From NCBI RefSeq assembly GCF_050379415.1, contig NZ_JBNRLS010000004.1, positions 62,001 through 126,000 on the forward strand: DNA of 64,000 nucleotides. The letters are read 5' to 3'. Source of the stretch: Marinobacter sp050379415 (GTDB lineage: Bacteria; Pseudomonadota; Gammaproteobacteria; Pseudomonadales; Oleiphilaceae). Positions 1 through 9,136 of this stretch are shown here, piece by piece (position 1 is the first letter of the stretch; every line of letters begins with the position of its first letter). A program made the translations under genes and the position numbers. The notes under the pieces were generated by a model. It saw only the letters and a list, made by a program, of their open reading frames with translations, did not search any database and had not been told where the DNA came from.

Positions 1-233
1 CGGCCCACGGTCACAAAACCGAGAATGCCTGACAATTGTGCCATAGCTTCGATGATGAGCACGCCGGGCATGATCGGATTGTCGGGGAAATGGCCCTGAA
101 AGAAAGACTCATTGAAGGAAATGTTCTTGTACCCCTTGATTGAGACTCCCTTCTCAATCTCGGTTACCCGGTCCACCAGCAAGAACGGGTACCGATGTGG
201 CAGGTATTCAAGAATTTCGTTAATTTTCATCAT
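1..233 (-). CDS. fabZ: 3-hydroxyacyl-[ACP] dehydratase FabZ (N-terminal part, cut by window edge)
   Basis: About the first 77 residues are visible; the rest lies beyond base 1. FabZ removes water from 3-hydroxyacyl-ACP in type II fatty acid synthesis in the cytosol. The visible part begins MMKINEILEYLPHRYPFLLV and contains GHFPDNPIMPGV with the catalytic His, followed by IEAMAQ with the catalytic Glu, in the expected order and spacing for this hot-dog-fold family. Two ATGs stand in tandem (start at 233 or 230); 233 is chosen because GAGG lies 9 nt upstream. The gene follows lpxD by 11 nt on the same strand, the usual lpxD-fabZ order, linking fatty acid and lipid A synthesis. Confidence 0.95.
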   Translation of the reverse strand, partial: MMKINEILEYLPHRYPFLLVDRVTEIEKGVSIKGYKNISFNESFFQGHFPDNPIMPGVLIIEAMAQLSGILGFVTVG

Positions 234-244
234 GTTGGTCGGCC

Positions 245-1270
245 TCAGCCCTCTAATTTCTTTTCCAGTTCTTTGACCCGCCGTGCAAGCACATCGAGCT
301 GGCGGAAGCGCACGGCGTTCTTGCGCCATTGCCGGTTGGTATCCGCACTGGTGCCCGAGGAGTAGACCCCCGGTTCGCGGATGTCGCCGGTGACCAGGGT
401 CATACCGGTGAGGTGCACCTGATCGGCGATTTCGAGATGGCCCGCCACGCCGGAGGCACCACCGAAGACACAATGACGGCCGATCCGGGTGCTGCCTGCA
501 ATCCCGACCATGGCCGCCATGGCGCTGTGTTCACCTATATGGACGTTGTGGGCGATCTGGATGAGGTTATCGAGTTTTACGCCATCGCCGATGACGGTGT
601 CATCCAGGGCACCGCGGTCGATGGTGGTGTTGGCGCCCACTTCCACGTCGTCTCCGAGTACGACGCTGCCGAGCTGGGCAATGCGGTGCCAGACGCCCTT
701 TTCATTGGCAAAGCCGAAGCCATCCGAGCCGATCACCGCACCACTGAGAATATGGCAACGCTGCCCGAGCACCACGTCGTGGGCCAGGGTGGCCCTGGGT
801 CTGATCACGGTGTCACGTCCGATCCGGCAGCGGGCACCGATGATGCTCCCGGCGCCAATGACCACATTCTCGGCAATCTCGGCCTCCGCCTCGATCACGG
901 CGTTCGGGCCGATGCTCGCGCTATCGGCGATTCGGGCAGAAGAATCCACCACCGCGCTGGCGTGCACGCCGGCTGCCGGTACGGGCGCGGGATCAAACCA
1001 GTGACTGAGGCGAGCATAGCCCAGATAGGGGTTGTCCAATAGCAGGACATTGGTCGGAGAATCCTGGGCGGCGGCCGGCGAGAGGATCACCGCTGAGGCT
1101 CGGGTGTCCGCCAGGTATTTGCCGTAAGCCGGGTTGGCGAGAAAACTGATCTGTCCGGGGCCGGCGGCCGAGAGGGTCGCCAGCCCGGTGATCTGCACCT
1201 CGGGGTCTCCCTTCAGCTCTGCCCCCAGTGCCTTGGCGATATCACCAAGCCGGTAGGACTTTTCTGTCAT
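245..1270 (-). CDS. lpxD: UDP-3-O-(3-hydroxyacyl)glucosamine N-acyltransferase LpxD
   Basis: 341 residues, full length for the family. LpxD transfers a second 3-hydroxyacyl chain from ACP to UDP-3-O-acylglucosamine, the third step of lipid A synthesis. Residues 1-100 form the uridine-binding domain; from about 103 to 310 there is a left-handed beta-helix of hexapeptide repeats ([IV]G-x4 pattern). The conserved IAHNV holds His241, which aligns with the catalytic His of the E. coli enzyme. The C-terminal stretch RRVKELEKKLEG is a short helix. It sits between ompH and fabZ in the standard envelope gene block, with short gaps on both sides, so it is probably in one transcript with them. Confidence 0.97.
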   Translation of the reverse strand: MTEKSYRLGDIAKALGAELKGDPEVQITGLATLSAAGPGQISFLANPAYGKYLADTRASAVILSPAAAQDSPTNVLLLDNPYLGYARLSHWFDPAPVPAAGVHASAVVDSSARIADSASIGPNAVIEAEAEIAENVVIGAGSIIGARCRIGRDTVIRPRATLAHDVVLGQRCHILSGAVIGSDGFGFANEKGVWHRIAQLGSVVLGDDVEVGANTTIDRGALDDTVIGDGVKLDNLIQIAHNVHIGEHSAMAAMVGIAGSTRIGRHCVFGGASGVAGHLEIADQVHLTGMTLVTGDIREPGVYSSGTSADTNRQWRKNAVRFRQLDVLARRVKELEKKLEG

Positions 1271-1315
1271 GACATACTCCAGAGCATCATCCGGGGCCGA
1301 GGCGCCCCCTATCGG

Positions 1316-1813
1316 TTAACGGTTCAGTTTTTCCAGCAGCTGGGACGTGAGATTCATTTCCGGCTTCACATAGACCACCGCCTCGCTGGGCAGGATCAGG
1401 TCCAGATTGTTCTCTTCCAGCAACTCCTTGACCGCCGCGTCCACTTCCGGGCGGGCGTTCTCGAGAAACTGCTGCTTGCGCTGGGCCACGGTGGAGTCCA
1501 GGCGCTGCTTGAGCATGTTGAACTCCTGGACCTTCTGCTGGAACTGGCCGGTCAGCTCGTTGCGCTCGGTCTCGTTCATCATGGCGCCGTCTTTTTGCAG
1601 GCGCTCCTGCAGCTTGCGCGCTGCTTCCTGGGCTTCCCTGACCCTGGCTTCCTCGCCGGCGAAGTCCTTCTGCAGGGTTTCACTGAAGGCCTTGGCTTCG
1701 TCAGAGGAAAACAGCGCCTGGCGAAGGTCGACCACGCCAATGCGGGTCTCGGCAAAGGCAGGCAAGCTGACGGCCATCAGAGCCGCTGCAAGCAGGGTAA
1801 TCATACGGGACAT
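1316..1813 (-). CDS. skp: Periplasmic chaperone Skp/OmpH
   Basis: 165 residues. Skp is a trimeric periplasmic chaperone that holds unfolded outer-membrane proteins on their way to the Bam complex. The start is placed at MSRMITLL (1813) because AGGAG lies 8 nt upstream and a classical signal peptide follows, ending at PAFA before ETRIGVVD. The mature part has a long charged, heptad-like helical region (roughly residues 40-130) as expected for the tentacle coiled coil. An in-frame extension 7 codons upstream is possible but lacks a better ribosome site. It lies directly downstream of bamA on the same strand, matching its function. Confidence 0.93.
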   Translation of the reverse strand: MSRMITLLAAALMAVSLPAFAETRIGVVDLRQALFSSDEAKAFSETLQKDFAGEEARVREAQEAARKLQERLQKDGAMMNETERNELTGQFQQKVQEFNMLKQRLDSTVAQRKQQFLENARPEVDAAVKELLEENNLDLILPSEAVVYVKPEMNLTSQLLEKLNR

Positions 1814-1859
1814 GGTGTTTCTCCTGTGTTTCATCCTTTACTGTTGTTATCGGTGGCCA

Positions 1860-4178
1860 TCAGAAGGTCTGGCCGAGGGAGAACTGGAACACCTGGGTGT
1901 CGTCCCCCTCTTTGTCATTCAGCGGCTGGGCAAGGCTGAAGGCGAGCGGACCGACCGCCGTGATCCACTGGAAGCCGACACCGGCCGCCAACCGCACTTC
2001 ACTCAGTTCCGGATCGAAACCACGCTCGGTATCGAACACCTGGCCGGCATCCAGGAACACCGAGGTGCGCATGGAACGGCTGTCGCCCGCAAACGGGGTC
2101 GGCGTGATCAGCTCCAGACCACCCTCGGTGAGGAGGTTGCCGCCGAACGGATCCGGTTCGGACAGGTCGAACTCGCTGTTGGTTGCCCGCAGGCCCAGGG
2201 AGTTGGCTTCATAGCCCCGGACTGAGCCATAGCCACCGGAGTAGAAATGCTCGTAGAACGGCATCTGGGTGCGGTCACCGTAGCCGTCACCATACCCGAT
2301 CTCGGAACGGGCGCGGAATACCCAGCGGTTATCATCGTCGATCGGGAAATAGAAGTCAGTCTTGTGAGTGGCCTTGTAGAAGGTCAGGTCACTGCCCGGC
2401 ACCGCCACATCAAGAGAAAGCGAGTGGCTGTAACCATCAGTAGGCAGCACGCCCCGGTTCAGCGTGCTCCGACGCCAGCTGCCGAACAGGAAGTAATTGT
2501 CAAAGGAATCCCCTTCCTCGACGATGAAGTCCCGGACTTCCTGGGAGGTGAACAACCCTTCCTTGATGTTGGAACGGGTGTAACCCAGGCCGAAGTTCAG
2601 GCGGGTAATCTGGTCGGTCGGATAGCCGAAGGTCACCCGGCCGCCATACTCGTCCAGCAGGTAAGAGGAGATATCCTCTTCCTCGTAGTCGGTCTCCCGC
2701 GCGAAAAGGCTGAAGCCACGGCTCACACCATCCACGGTGTAATACGGGTCCAGGTAGGAGATGTTGGCACTCTTGACCGAATCACTGACGTTGACGCCAA
2801 AGGAGACCCGTTTGCCCGAACCGAAGAAGTTATTCTCGGAGACGTTGGCACCGAGGATCACACCGGAATCCTGGGAGAAACCGATGGACGCCGACAGACT
2901 GCCGGTGGGTTGTTCTTCGACCGCATAGTTCACATCGACCAGGTCATCGGTACCCGGTACCGGAACCGTGTCCACATTCACCGTGCTGAAGAAACCGAGG
3001 CGCTCGAGTTTGGTCTTCGAAAACTCGATCCGGTCCGAGGACGCCACCGCGCCCTCCATCTGGGTCATTTCCTGGCGCAGGACATCGTCCCGGGTGGAAA
3101 CGTTGCCGTCAAAGTTGATGCGGCGCACATAGGCGCGCTTGCCCGGCTCGACATAGAAAGTCACGGCGGCGGTATTGTCTTCCGCCGGCTCAGGCACGGC
3201 ATTCACGTTGGCGAAGGCGTAGCCTTCCTTGCCCAGCCGGAAGGACAACGCCTCGGAAATGGCGGTCATGCGGGCCCGGGAGAAGACGTCGCCTTCTTTT
3301 ACCGGGATCAGCTTGCGCAACTCCTCTTCGCCGACAATCAGGTCCCCTCTCAGGTTGATCTCGGAGATGGTGTACTGGGGGCCTTCATTGATGGCGATGG
3401 CGATAAAGACTTTCTGCTTGTCCGGGGAGATGGACACCTGGCTGGATTCGACGGTGAAATCGAGGTAGCCACGATCCAGATAGTAGGAGCGCAGGCTTTC
3501 CAGATCCCCGCTTAGACGCTCGCGGGCGTATTTGTCGGAGTTGGTGATGGAGTTCCACCAGCTGGTGGTTTCCAGCTCGAACAGGCCCAGCAGCTCTTCT
3601 TCGCTGAAATCGTTGTTACCCACAATGTTGATGTGGTGGATGGCCGCGACGGTGCCTTCGTTGATATCCAGACTGATGGCGACCCGGTTACGGGGCAGTT
3701 CCTCGGCGGTCGCTTTCACCCGGGCGTTGTAGCGGCCCTGGGCGATGTAGGAGCGCAGAATCTCGAGTTCCAGGCGTTCGAGGGTGGCGCGGCGAAATAC
3801 CTGACCTTCCTGCAGGCCGGCACCCGCCAGGGCATCCATCAGCATTTCGGTTTCGATGTTCTTGTTGCCCTCGATCTCGATAGAGCTGATGGAGGGACGC
3901 TCACGCACGGTGATAATGAGGACACCGGCATCACGGCTGGCCTCGATATCGGTGAACAGTCCGGTACCGAACAGGGATTTGATGGCGCTGGCAAGCTCCG
4001 CCTCATCCACCTGCTCACCAATGTTCACCGGAAAGGCGGCAAAAACGGTACCCGCTGAGACCCGTTGGAGGCCTTCGACTTCGATATCCGCTACCGTAAA
4101 TTCATCCGCCAGCGCTGGCTTCATGCCCATAGAGGCCACAGCGAGGCCAACGGCTACACCTAGAAGAGAACGTCTCAT
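1860..4178 (-). CDS. bamA: Outer membrane protein assembly factor BamA
   Basis: 772 residues. BamA is the beta-barrel subunit that folds and inserts outer-membrane proteins. A signal peptide ends at ALA before DEFTVADIEVEG. Five POTRA domains cover roughly residues 25-420, then a 16-strand barrel. The barrel contains GYGSVRGYEANSLG, the conserved VRG[FY] motif of loop 6, and the chain ends FSLGQTF with the terminal aromatic of an outer-membrane beta signal. It lies between rseP and skp in the conserved gammaproteobacterial order; the gap to rseP is 44 nt, compatible with co-transcription. Confidence 0.97.
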   Translation of the reverse strand: MRRSLLGVAVGLAVASMGMKPALADEFTVADIEVEGLQRVSAGTVFAAFPVNIGEQVDEAELASAIKSLFGTGLFTDIEASRDAGVLIITVRERPSISSIEIEGNKNIETEMLMDALAGAGLQEGQVFRRATLERLELEILRSYIAQGRYNARVKATAEELPRNRVAISLDINEGTVAAIHHINIVGNNDFSEEELLGLFELETTSWWNSITNSDKYARERLSGDLESLRSYYLDRGYLDFTVESSQVSISPDKQKVFIAIAINEGPQYTISEINLRGDLIVGEEELRKLIPVKEGDVFSRARMTAISEALSFRLGKEGYAFANVNAVPEPAEDNTAAVTFYVEPGKRAYVRRINFDGNVSTRDDVLRQEMTQMEGAVASSDRIEFSKTKLERLGFFSTVNVDTVPVPGTDDLVDVNYAVEEQPTGSLSASIGFSQDSGVILGANVSENNFFGSGKRVSFGVNVSDSVKSANISYLDPYYTVDGVSRGFSLFARETDYEEEDISSYLLDEYGGRVTFGYPTDQITRLNFGLGYTRSNIKEGLFTSQEVRDFIVEEGDSFDNYFLFGSWRRSTLNRGVLPTDGYSHSLSLDVAVPGSDLTFYKATHKTDFYFPIDDDNRWVFRARSEIGYGDGYGDRTQMPFYEHFYSGGYGSVRGYEANSLGLRATNSEFDLSEPDPFGGNLLTEGGLELITPTPFAGDSRSMRTSVFLDAGQVFDTERGFDPELSEVRLAAGVGFQWITAVGPLAFSLAQPLNDKEGDDTQVFQFSLGQTF

Positions 4179-4222
4179 TCAAATATTTCGCCTGGTTAAT
4201 GCGCGTAAGGAGCCCGCAATTC

Positions 4223-5572
4223 TCACAACCGCATCAGGTCGTTGTAAAGAGCAAACACCATTAAAGTCAGGATCAATGCCATACCAATCCGTAATCCGAT
4301 GGCCTGGGCCTCCTCGGAAACCGGCTTCCGGCGTATGGCCTCGATGGTGTAATAGACAATATGGCCGCCATCCAGAACCGGAATCGGCAGCAGGTTCAAT
4401 ACACCGAGACTGACACTCAAGTAGGCCAGGAATCGGACAAAATCCTCGAAACCGGAGCTCACACTCGCCTCGGCGACCCGGGCGATGGTGATGGGACCAC
4501 TGAGGTTGGTGGGTGACAGCAGTCCGGTTACCATCTTCTTGATGGCAACCAGGGTCAACCGGGTGTCGGACCAGGTTTCACCGATGGCCTGGGGTATTGC
4601 CGCCAGGGGGCCATAGCTGATCTCACGGAGCGCCTCGTCCGGCCAGGACACCGGCTGCACGCCCACGCCAACAAAGCCGATGACTTCACCACTTTCGAGG
4701 GTACGCTCGCCGGGGGTCACCTCAACAGTCCGCTCGGCCCCTTCCCGCAGCACCGTGATTTGCAGGGTTTGCTCGGGCGCGTTACGCACGTGCTCCACGA
4801 GAGTCTGCCAATCCGGTACCGGCTCGCCATCGACGGTCAGCACCTTGTCTCCGGTCTGAAGGCCGGCAACGTCCCCGCGGCCGCCTTCGGCAATCTCGCC
4901 CAGTACCGCGGGGATCTCCGGGCGCCAGGGCGTAATACCGAATTCACCGATGGGATCCGGGGCGTCGTCGCTGAGCGACCATCCACCCAGCTCGCCACTG
5001 ACGGTTCCCCGGGCGCCGTCATCCGAAACTTCGAGCGTTACCTCTCCCTGTTCACCCGTCCGTTCGAGCAGGCGCATGCTGATATCGCGCCAGGAGGTTA
5101 CCCGATGGCCGTCCACCGCATGGATTTCCATGCCTTCCTGCAGGCCCGACCTTTCGGCAACGCTGCCCTGGTCTACCTCTCCAACAATGGGCGCGACGGC
5201 GGTCACACCCACCACACTGATCACCCAGTACGCGAAAATGGCAAAGAGGAAGTTGGCAATGGGCCCGGCGGAGGCAATGGCGATCCGCTGCGCCGGGGAC
5301 TTGGACATGAACTCCTGATCCTTCAGCTCCTCGGGGACCGGGCCTTCGCGCTGGTCGAGCATCTTGACGTAACCGCCCAGGGGAATGGCGGCAACGGCAA
5401 ATTCGGTGCCGTGGCGGTCGTACCAGGAGAACATGGGCTTACCGAAGCCCACGGAGAATCGCAGAACCTTCACCCCACAACGCCTGGCAACCCAGAAGTG
5501 GCCGTATTCGTGCAGGGTGACAAGAATGCCCAGGGTCAGCGCCAGGGCCAGAATGGTTTCAATGATCTGCAT
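4223..5572 (-). CDS. rseP: Site-2 intramembrane zinc protease RseP
   Basis: 449 residues. RseP cleaves the anti-sigma factor RseA within the inner membrane during the envelope stress response and also clears signal peptide remnants. The zinc site HEYGH is at residues 21-25 in the first membrane helix; the third ligand is in PVLDGG near the C terminus (LLPIPVLDGGHIVYY). Two PDZ domains occupy the periplasmic middle, about residues 115-290, followed by two or three more membrane helices. Length and layout are those of the E. coli protein. It lies between dxr and bamA; co-expression with bamA fits its role in envelope quality control. Confidence 0.96.
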   Translation of the reverse strand: MQIIETILALALTLGILVTLHEYGHFWVARRCGVKVLRFSVGFGKPMFSWYDRHGTEFAVAAIPLGGYVKMLDQREGPVPEELKDQEFMSKSPAQRIAIASAGPIANFLFAIFAYWVISVVGVTAVAPIVGEVDQGSVAERSGLQEGMEIHAVDGHRVTSWRDISMRLLERTGEQGEVTLEVSDDGARGTVSGELGGWSLSDDAPDPIGEFGITPWRPEIPAVLGEIAEGGRGDVAGLQTGDKVLTVDGEPVPDWQTLVEHVRNAPEQTLQITVLREGAERTVEVTPGERTLESGEVIGFVGVGVQPVSWPDEALREISYGPLAAIPQAIGETWSDTRLTLVAIKKMVTGLLSPTNLSGPITIARVAEASVSSGFEDFVRFLAYLSVSLGVLNLLPIPVLDGGHIVYYTIEAIRRKPVSEEAQAIGLRIGMALILTLMVFALYNDLMRL

Positions 5573-5621
5573 AGCGTTCCCGGTTAGTGACTGAGGCCAG
5601 GCAGCAAAACCGCCGACGATT

Positions 5622-6806
5622 TCAGACAGTCAGCAGGCCGATCTGTTCCCTGGCGTGCCGACGGGCCTCGGCGTCCTTGGCGAAGATGGTCTCAAAGCTG
5701 TCTGCGGGCACCACCTCGGTGGCCGCCAGTGTTCGCTCTATAATAACGGGGATATCGGCAAAACACAGTGTTCCTTCCAGAAAGGCCGCCACGGCGATCT
5801 CGTTGGCGGCGTTCAGCGCTGCCGGGGCGGTGCCGCCGGCCACAAAGGCTTCCGCGGCCAGACGCAGGCACGGAAAACGCACCAGATCCGGCCGTTCAAA
5901 ATGGAAGCGGCCGATGGCGAACAGATCCAGGGGCGCGACACCGGCATCGATCCGTTCGGGCCAGGCCAGACCATTGGCGATGGGCGTGCGCATGTCGGGA
6001 CTGCCAAGCTGGGCCAGCACCGAACCATCCGCATACTCGACCATGGAATGGATGATGCTCTCCGGGTGCACGTGCACCTCGATGTTCGCCGGCGTGGTGT
6101 TGAACAGCCAGCAGGCCTCGATCAGTTCCAGGCCCTTGTTCATCAGGGTTGCCGAGTCCACCGAGATCTTCTGGCCCATGGACCAGTTGGGGTGGGCGCA
6201 AGCCTCGGCCGGGGAGACACAGCGCAACTGCTCCACGGTATGGGTGCGGAACGGCCCGCCGGAAGCCGTCAGCAGGATCCGGGTAATACCAGCGCCCTGC
6301 GGGTCCCGGACCTTGTCCGCCGGCATGCACTGGAAGATGGCATTGTGCTCGGAATCGATGGGCAGCACTTCGGCACCGGATTCGGCCACCGCGTCCATGA
6401 ACAGCTGGCCGGACATCACCAGGGCTTCCTTGTTGGCCAGCAGCACGCGCTTGCCGGCACGGACCGCGGCAAGGGTCGGCGGAAGGCCGGCTGCACCAAC
6501 GATAGCCGCCATCACGGTGTCCGCTTCGGAGGCGGCCGCTACTTCACACAGCCCTTCTTCACCGGCCATCACGCGAATTTCCGGCAGGTCGGCAAGCAAT
6601 TCTTTCAGCGTTTCCGCTGCCCGGGCACTGGCCATGACTGCCACCGCCGGCCGGAACTCCCGGCACAGAACCGCCAGTTCTTCGGCCCGGGTGCTGGCTG
6701 TCAGCGCGTACACGGAAAACCGGTCCGGGTGGCGCCGGATGACATCCAGGGTGCTCAGTCCGATGGAGCCAGTGGCTCCGAGAAGGGTGACGGTGCGTTG
6801 GGCCAT
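5622..6806 (-). CDS. dxr: 1-deoxy-D-xylulose 5-phosphate reductoisomerase (Dxr/IspC)
   Basis: 394 residues from the ATG at 6806. The enzyme converts DXP to 2-C-methyl-D-erythritol 4-phosphate with NADPH, the first committed step of the MEP isoprenoid pathway. GATGSIG near the N terminus binds NADPH; ASGGPFR, HPNWSMGQKISVDSATLMNK and the LNAANE segment are the substrate and metal site motifs of the family. A GTG three codons upstream (6815) could also start the protein but would overlap the end of cdsA; the ATG follows the cdsA stop by 2 nt. Neither has a strong ribosome site, which suggests translational coupling to cdsA. Confidence 0.96.
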   Translation of the reverse strand: MAQRTVTLLGATGSIGLSTLDVIRRHPDRFSVYALTASTRAEELAVLCREFRPAVAVMASARAAETLKELLADLPEIRVMAGEEGLCEVAAASEADTVMAAIVGAAGLPPTLAAVRAGKRVLLANKEALVMSGQLFMDAVAESGAEVLPIDSEHNAIFQCMPADKVRDPQGAGITRILLTASGGPFRTHTVEQLRCVSPAEACAHPNWSMGQKISVDSATLMNKGLELIEACWLFNTTPANIEVHVHPESIIHSMVEYADGSVLAQLGSPDMRTPIANGLAWPERIDAGVAPLDLFAIGRFHFERPDLVRFPCLRLAAEAFVAGGTAPAALNAANEIAVAAFLEGTLCFADIPVIIERTLAATEVVPADSFETIFAKDAEARRHAREQIGLLTV

Positions 6807-6808
6807 GG

Positions 6809-7648
6809 TTACCACTGTCCGGTGGTCAGCCAGCCAAGCTGGGTGATGATCAGTGCGAAAACGGGAATGGCGGCGGTCAGGCTATCAATCCGATCCATGA
6901 TGCCACCATGACCCGGGAGCAGCTGGCTACTGTCCTTGATGCCACGGAAGCGCTTGAGCATGCTTTCAAGCAGGTCGCCGAGTACGGAAACCAGGCCGGT
7001 GAACAGGCTGGCAACCACCAGCAACAGGGTTTCGGCGATACTGGCCGAGGCCAGACTGCTGACAACCACGGCAAAGATCCCGACTGCGGCGAGACCACCC
7101 CAGACACCCGCCCAGGACTTGCCCGGACTGACCCGGGGTGCGAGCTTGGCTTTACCAAAAGCGCGACCGGCAAAGTAGGCGCCGATGTCCGCCACCCAGA
7201 CCACACAGAACACGTACAGGATGACCCACAGATTGTTAGCCACGTCCCCGAACTCGAAACCGCCGGTGCGCAGGTGGTTCAGGCCCACCCAGGCCGGCAC
7301 CAGCACGAAGAGGCCCATCAGCGCGCGCATGGGGAGACTGCCCCAGCGGTCGGAACCCTGGGGATAGCTGCGGACCAGCAGGAAACAGATGAACCACCAG
7401 GCCAGGGCCAGCCAGAGCACGAGCACGGCCGGCACGTTCAGCAGGCCAAAGAGAATGGCTGCCGTTACCGCGGCGTAGGCCACACGGCCGCCCTGCCCTT
7501 CAATACCGGACATATTGGCCCATTCCCAGGCGCCGATGGTAATCACGGCGCCGGTGAACAGTGCGAATCCCAGGGGAGGAAGAAAGAAGATACCGCCAAT
7601 GGCGATGGGAGCCAGGATCAGGGCTGTAATAATTCGGGTCTTGAGCAC
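6809..7648 (-). CDS. cdsA: Phosphatidate cytidylyltransferase CdsA
   Basis: 279 residues with a GTG start. CdsA makes CDP-diacylglycerol from CTP and phosphatidic acid in the inner membrane, the branch point for all phospholipids. The sequence is mostly hydrophobic, with about eight membrane segments. The C-terminal signature is clear: KRFRGIKDSSQLLPGHGGIM followed by DRIDSL, the CDP-diglyceride synthetase pattern with its metal-binding Asp residues. It is located between uppS and dxr, 2 nt ahead of the dxr ATG, in the conserved order. Confidence 0.96.
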   Translation of the reverse strand: MLKTRIITALILAPIAIGGIFFLPPLGFALFTGAVITIGAWEWANMSGIEGQGGRVAYAAVTAAILFGLLNVPAVLVLWLALAWWFICFLLVRSYPQGSDRWGSLPMRALMGLFVLVPAWVGLNHLRTGGFEFGDVANNLWVILYVFCVVWVADIGAYFAGRAFGKAKLAPRVSPGKSWAGVWGGLAAVGIFAVVVSSLASASIAETLLLVVASLFTGLVSVLGDLLESMLKRFRGIKDSSQLLPGHGGIMDRIDSLTAAIPVFALIITQLGWLTTGQW

Positions 7649-7670
7649 GGTCGGAATCGCTTATGCATCA

Positions 7671-8441
7671 TTATTGTTGTGCGGCCTTGGCCGCGATCTG
7701 GTCGTCGGTCTGACCAAATCGGCGCTGCCGTCCGGCATAGGCCTCTAGTGCCTTACCCATCTCTTCGTGTTTGAAGTCGGGCCAGAATACCGGGGAGAAA
7801 TAGAATTCGGTGTAGGCAAGGTGCCAGAGCAGGAAATTGCTGATCCGCTGCTCACCGGCGGTGCGAATCATCAGGTCGGGCATCGGCAGGTCACCGATGC
7901 TCAGATGCTGCTGGATCATGTCATCGGTGATGTCCGAGGGTGCCAGTTCGCCTTTGCGAACCTTTTCGGCCACCTGCCGGGTCGCCTGGGTGATGTCCCA
8001 GTGCCCGCCGTAGTTGGCGGCAATGACCAGGGTCATCTGGGTGTTGTTGCGGGTAAGTTCCTCGGCCTTGTCCATATGCTCCCGGAGCACCGGACTGAAG
8101 GCGGAGCGATCACCAATGATCCGCAGCCGGATGTTGTTCCGGTGCAGTTTCCGGACCTCCCGCTCCAGGGCGATGAGGAACAATCGCATCAGCGCGGAGA
8201 CCTCGTCTTTCGGCCGGCGCCAGTTCTCGCTGGAGAAGGCGAACAGGGTCAGCACCTCGACACCCTCGCGGGCGCAGGTCTCGACCACGGCCTTGACTGC
8301 ATTCACGCCGGCCTTGTGGCCCGCCACTCCTGTCAGCCGCTGGGCTTTCGCCCACCGGTTATTACCGTCCATGATAATGGCCACATGCCGGGGCCGGCTG
8401 TCCGCCGACACCGGAATTTCCGCGGTTACATTTCCCGTCAT
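7671..8441 (-). CDS. uppS: Undecaprenyl diphosphate synthase (UppS/IspU)
   Basis: 256 residues. This cytosolic cis-prenyltransferase makes the C55 lipid carrier for peptidoglycan and O-antigen synthesis. HVAIIMDGNNRWAK near residue 19 carries the catalytic Asp of the MDGN[GN]RWA motif; RTAGEQRISNFLLWHLAYTE is the C-terminal signature that binds the diphosphate. Length is normal for bacteria. Order frr-uppS-cdsA is conserved. The C-terminal tail (QTDDQIAAKAAQQ) is low complexity and not informative. Confidence 0.96.
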   Translation of the reverse strand: MTGNVTAEIPVSADSRPRHVAIIMDGNNRWAKAQRLTGVAGHKAGVNAVKAVVETCAREGVEVLTLFAFSSENWRRPKDEVSALMRLFLIALEREVRKLHRNNIRLRIIGDRSAFSPVLREHMDKAEELTRNNTQMTLVIAANYGGHWDITQATRQVAEKVRKGELAPSDITDDMIQQHLSIGDLPMPDLMIRTAGEQRISNFLLWHLAYTEFYFSPVFWPDFKHEEMGKALEAYAGRQRRFGQTDDQIAAKAAQQ

Positions 8442-8508
8442 GAAATCCCCTGCGCGGTCCGGAGCACCTCTCCGGACCGTCTGTGCTGCTTTTGAGAACC
8501 GCGACGGA

Positions 8509-9066
8509 TCAGACCGCCATCAGGTCCTCTTCTTTGCTCTTGAGCATCTTCTCGACTTCAGCGATGTACTTGTCCGTCAGCTTCTGGATCTCGTCCTCAC
8601 CACGGCGCTCATCGTCTTCGGTGATTTCCTTTTCCTTCAGCAGTTCCTTGATCATGTTGTTGGCGTCGCGACGGGCATTGCGGATGGAGACCCGCCCGTG
8701 CTCCGCGTCAGCCTTGGCCTGCTTGACCATCTCCCGACGGGTTTCCTCGGTGAGCATGGGCATGGGCACGCGGATCACGTCGCCGCTGGTGGCCGGGTTC
8801 AGGCCCAGATCGGAGGTCATGATCGCCTTCTCGATGGTCGGCACCAGGTTCTTCTCCCAGGGGGAGACAGTCAGGGTGCGGTTGTCTTCCACATTGACGC
8901 TGGCCACCTGTTTGAGCGGCGTTTCCTGGCCATAGTAGTTAACCATCACGCTGTCCAGGATTGCCGGGTGGGCGCGGCCAGTCCGGATCTTGTTGAACGC
9001 CGAGTGCAGAGCCTCAAGGCTCTTCTTCATTTTCTTCTCGGCTTCTGCTTTGATGTCGTTAATCAC
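8509..9066 (-). CDS. frr: Ribosome recycling factor
   Basis: 185 residues, exactly the family size. With EF-G it splits the post-termination ribosome. The protein has the expected all-helical domain I with the IRTGRAHPAILDSV motif near residue 30 and the GDVIRVPMPMLTEETRREMV segment around the domain II to I transition; the C-terminal helix is highly charged. It follows pyrH by 70 nt containing a small stem-loop (9100-9125). Confidence 0.97.
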   Translation of the reverse strand: MINDIKAEAEKKMKKSLEALHSAFNKIRTGRAHPAILDSVMVNYYGQETPLKQVASVNVEDNRTLTVSPWEKNLVPTIEKAIMTSDLGLNPATSGDVIRVPMPMLTEETRREMVKQAKADAEHGRVSIRNARRDANNMIKELLKEKEITEDDERRGEDEIQKLTDKYIAEVEKMLKSKEEDLMAV

Positions 9067-9099
9067 TTCAGCATCCTCGATTCGTCAGGTCATTCCGTG

Positions 9100-9125
9100 A
9101 GCCGACCCTTTCTGGCGGGCCGGCT
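9100..9125 (-). other. Intercistronic stem-loop between pyrH and frr
   Basis: AGCCGACCC (9100-9108) pairs with GGGCCGGCT (9117-9125) with one A/C mismatch in DNA that becomes a G.U pair in the minus-strand transcript; loop of 8 nt. No U run follows, so it is not an intrinsic terminator. It may be a processing or stabilising element of the polycistronic mRNA. Confidence 0.5.
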
Positions 9126-9136
9126 TACCGTGTTAT

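Noticed and set aside
2247..3515. Long open frame on the plus strand opposite bamA
   Set aside because: It is antisense to a convincing gene, has no family features and shows the composition expected of a shadow frame. The same applies to long antisense frames opposite glnD, dapC, fumA and dxr.
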